Below are positions 5,474-6,462 of a DNA stretch of 6,462 nucleotides, one piece after another (positions within the stretch are counted from its first letter, which is position 1; the number at the start of each line of letters is the position of its first letter). Origin of the DNA: Candidatus Woesearchaeota archaeon (GTDB lineage Archaea; Nanoarchaeota; Nanoarchaeia; UBA10117; ARS21). The notes under the pieces were generated by a model. That model did not search any database. It was not told the origin of the DNA and worked only from the letters and a program-made list of their open reading frames with translations. The stretch lies in NCBI GenBank assembly GCA_002686215.1, contig NZAU01000055.1, positions 344 to 6,805 on the forward strand. Direction: 5' to 3'. A program made the position numbers and the translations under genes.

Positions 5474-6080
5474 ATGATAGTTGCCCCTCTTTGTGGCCAA
5501 AATGACCTCTGCAATATAAGTTAAAGGCTAAACTATATCTGTTTTTATCTGATTTATTTTCTTCAACTCTATGCATTAAATTAGAAGGGAATATTACTAA
5601 TTTTCCTTGATTAACTTGAAATGTCATCTCTTTACTTGTTACATAATTATATTCAGATACTTTAGGCGTTAAGGCCATGGGAAATATCTCTTGCTCACCA
5701 TAGCCTTTGACAAACACTATACCACCAGCGTCTTTAGGTGTATTTAAATAATACACACCACTCAATATACTATTTTCATGCATATGGTCTTGTGCCCAAT
5801 CTTTAGGGTAATGTTTGTTAATCCATGAGTTTAAAAAATAAAATTCAGCGTCAACCACCTTTAAGTAATTTGTAGTAAAAATATTAACTTGTTCCAATAT
5901 TAATTTTTTTAAATCTGGCAATTTATTTAAAACATATTTGTCAATGGTGTACTCAGCATTGTCGGCAAATACTCTTTCATATTCACAATTGTGAGCGAAA
6001 TCTATCCATTGTTGTTTTACAGGTATTTCCGAATCGAATATAGGCTTAGGCCATAATTCATGTACTTTAAATTTAGGCAT
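5469..6080 (-). CDS. Putative 2OG-Fe(II) oxygenase, TIGR02466/2OG-FeII_Oxy_5 type (array member 1)
   Basis: This 203-residue protein has the layout of the TIGR02466 family: an N-terminal 'LWPKPIFDSEIP' segment, a helical middle, then a C-terminal double-stranded beta-helix core. The core shows H99-M-H101 followed by SILSGVYYL, then GGIVF at about 119-123, and the distal strand LVIFPSNLMH (His170) with Arg181 in RYSLAFN. By family analogy His99 and His170 are iron ligands and Arg181 would bind the 2-oxoglutarate C5 carboxylate. The usual Asp/Glu of HxD/E is replaced by His101, as in the other type A and B members here. The start ATG overlaps the halogenase stop by 8 bases, with only a weak AAGAGA upstream. 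The close link to the halogenase suggests that the two act in one pathway. Substrate unknown. Cytoplasmic: no signal peptide or membrane segment is visible. Confidence 0.85.
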   Translation of the reverse strand: MPKFKVHELWPKPIFDSEIPVKQQWIDFAHNCEYERVFADNAEYTIDKYVLNKLPDLKKLILEQVNIFTTNYLKVVDAEFYFLNSWINKHYPKDWAQDHMHENSILSGVYYLNTPKDAGGIVFVKGYGEQEIFPMALTPKVSEYNYVTSKEMTFQVNQGKLVIFPSNLMHRVEENKSDKNRYSLAFNLYCRGHFGHKEGQLSL

Positions 6081-6462
6081 TTTTGTGTATCTCTTTTAAA
6101 AAATCAATAAGTTTTATTTTATTTTTTGCCATGTTATCCCATTTATTTTTATTTTCATTCATTGTTTTTATATAATTTTTATACAATAATGTTAATACAT
6201 TGTTTAAATTATCTTCATCAATAAAGTCTAAATATTCAATACTTTCTTTATCTAGTGGTAAATTTCTCATACCAATAGAAATTAATCTTTGTCCTAATCC
6301 TGCAATATTATAATCTCTTAATTTACCATAAACTAATCTATCAAAACCAAGGTAAAAAGGAGCTTTCATGTCAACTATTTCTTTTGAATATTGCCTTTTA
6401 TTTACATCTCTCCAATATTCAGTATCTTCTCTATGAGATAAAGCATAATGAGAAGCTACAAA
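6073..6462 (-). CDS. Flavin-dependent tryptophan-halogenase-like protein, C-terminal part (5'-truncated by window edge)
   Basis: The reading frame is open from the window edge (6462) to the TAA at 6073-6075 and gives 129 visible residues. The ATG at 6367-6369 lies inside this frame and is not taken as the start. The first visible residues include HYALS-x-REDTEYWRD, which matches the region of FAD-dependent tryptophan halogenases usually written HY-x-L-(T/S)-x-R-(D/E)DT-x-(F/Y)WR. A later GLGQRLISIGM segment fits the family's 'GMG' region. Family members are about 500 residues long and use FADH2, O2 and chloride or bromide to halogenate tryptophan or another aromatic group. The FAD-binding GxGxxG and the catalytic Lys and Glu would lie upstream, outside the window, so activity cannot be judged. 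The tail is Lys/Asn-rich and probably helical. The gene overlaps the next one by 8 bases. Such genes are known in marine T4-like phages. The substrate is unknown, and free tryptophan is only one option. Confidence 0.8.
   Translation of the reverse strand, partial: FVASHYALSHREDTEYWRDVNKRQYSKEIVDMKAPFYLGFDRLVYGKLRDYNIAGLGQRLISIGMRNLPLDKESIEYLDFIDEDNLNNVLTLLYKNYIKTMNENKNKWDNMAKNKIKLIDFLKEIHKNA

Larger units (their letters stand above)
231..6080 (-). other. Tandem array of ten iron-oxygenase genes, probably one co-transcribed unit
   Basis: All ten oxygenase-like genes and the 71-residue gene lie on one strand. Junctions are 8-base overlaps (6073-6080, 2819-2826, 2203-2210, 1159-1166), 4-base ATGA overlaps (3975-3978, 1692-1695), 1-base TAATG overlaps (4607, 3367, 231) or direct abutment (755/756). 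The only gaps are 21 and 25 bases, around the small gene. I see no terminator hairpin anywhere in the array. The flanking halogenase and heme-oxygenase-like genes join it with the same kinds of overlap and are probably on the same transcript. Confidence 0.75.

Noticed and set aside
6073..6369. A separate 98-residue gene starting at the ATG at 6369
   Set aside because: The same frame is open for 31 more codons to the window edge and those codons encode the halogenase HYALS...REDT...YWR block, so this Met is internal.
231..6462. A bacterial secondary-metabolite gene cluster
   Set aside because: Halogenase plus oxygenases might suggest it, but there is no carrier protein, synthetase, transporter or regulator. 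Gene size, overlap style and composition fit a marine phage better. It is not excluded, since only part of the region is seen.
1..6462. CRISPR array, tRNA genes, insertion sequences or rho-independent terminators
   Set aside because: No regularly spaced repeats, cloverleaf-like segments, inverted-repeat-bounded transposase or GC stem followed by a T run was found. The apparent T/A runs lie inside coding frames.

Overview
The window is compact, very AT-rich (under about 30% G+C by eye) and coded entirely on the minus strand. Genes overlap or abut, apart from two gaps of 21 and 25 bases. Proteins are short and rich in Lys, Asn, Ile and Tyr. The gene content (a flavin-dependent tryptophan-halogenase-like gene, many small 2-oxoglutarate/Fe(II) oxygenases and a heme-oxygenase-like gene) and one T4-late-type promoter match best suggest a marine T4-like myovirus of an AT-rich host such as SAR11 or Prochlorococcus. 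This is inference: no capsid, tail or replication gene is present, so a host island cannot be excluded.

In the direction of transcription (high to low coordinates), the window opens inside the C-terminal part of a tryptophan-halogenase-like gene (6462-6073). Next comes a 2OG-Fe(II) oxygenase of the TIGR02466/2OG-FeII_Oxy_5 type (6080-5469), then a 71-residue protein of unknown function (5447-5232). That small gene has the strongest ribosome binding site of the first half and a TATAAATA box just upstream. An almost gapless run of nine further oxygenase-like genes follows (5206-231). The window ends in the N-terminal 77 codons of a heme-oxygenase-like gene (231-1).

The array holds ten predicted double-stranded beta-helix iron oxygenases in under 6 kb. 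They fall into at least five types: (A) TIGR02466-like with an HxH motif (5469, 3367, 2819 and more distantly 1159); (B) a related HxH type with the EFNP-x-H-x-H signature (4607, 2203); (C) prolyl-4-hydroxylase-like with W-H-x-E and FTHTHKG (3975, 231); (D) an HxD protein resembling DUF6445 (1692); (E) a minimal JmjC/cupin protein with HxD (756). Types recur in the order A-B-C, A-A-B, D-A-E-C, which suggests old duplications followed by strong divergence. Gene junctions use 8-, 4-, 1- or 0-base overlaps, so translation is probably coupled.

No substrate can be read from the sequence. The genes look like a co-expressed oxidative tailoring module (halogenation plus several hydroxylations), with heme breakdown encoded next to many Fe(II)-dependent enzymes. 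Two starts are placed downstream of the longest-frame TTG codons (at 1695 rather than 1713, and at 1166 rather than 1190). The halogenase frame runs through the window edge, so Met at 6369 is internal.
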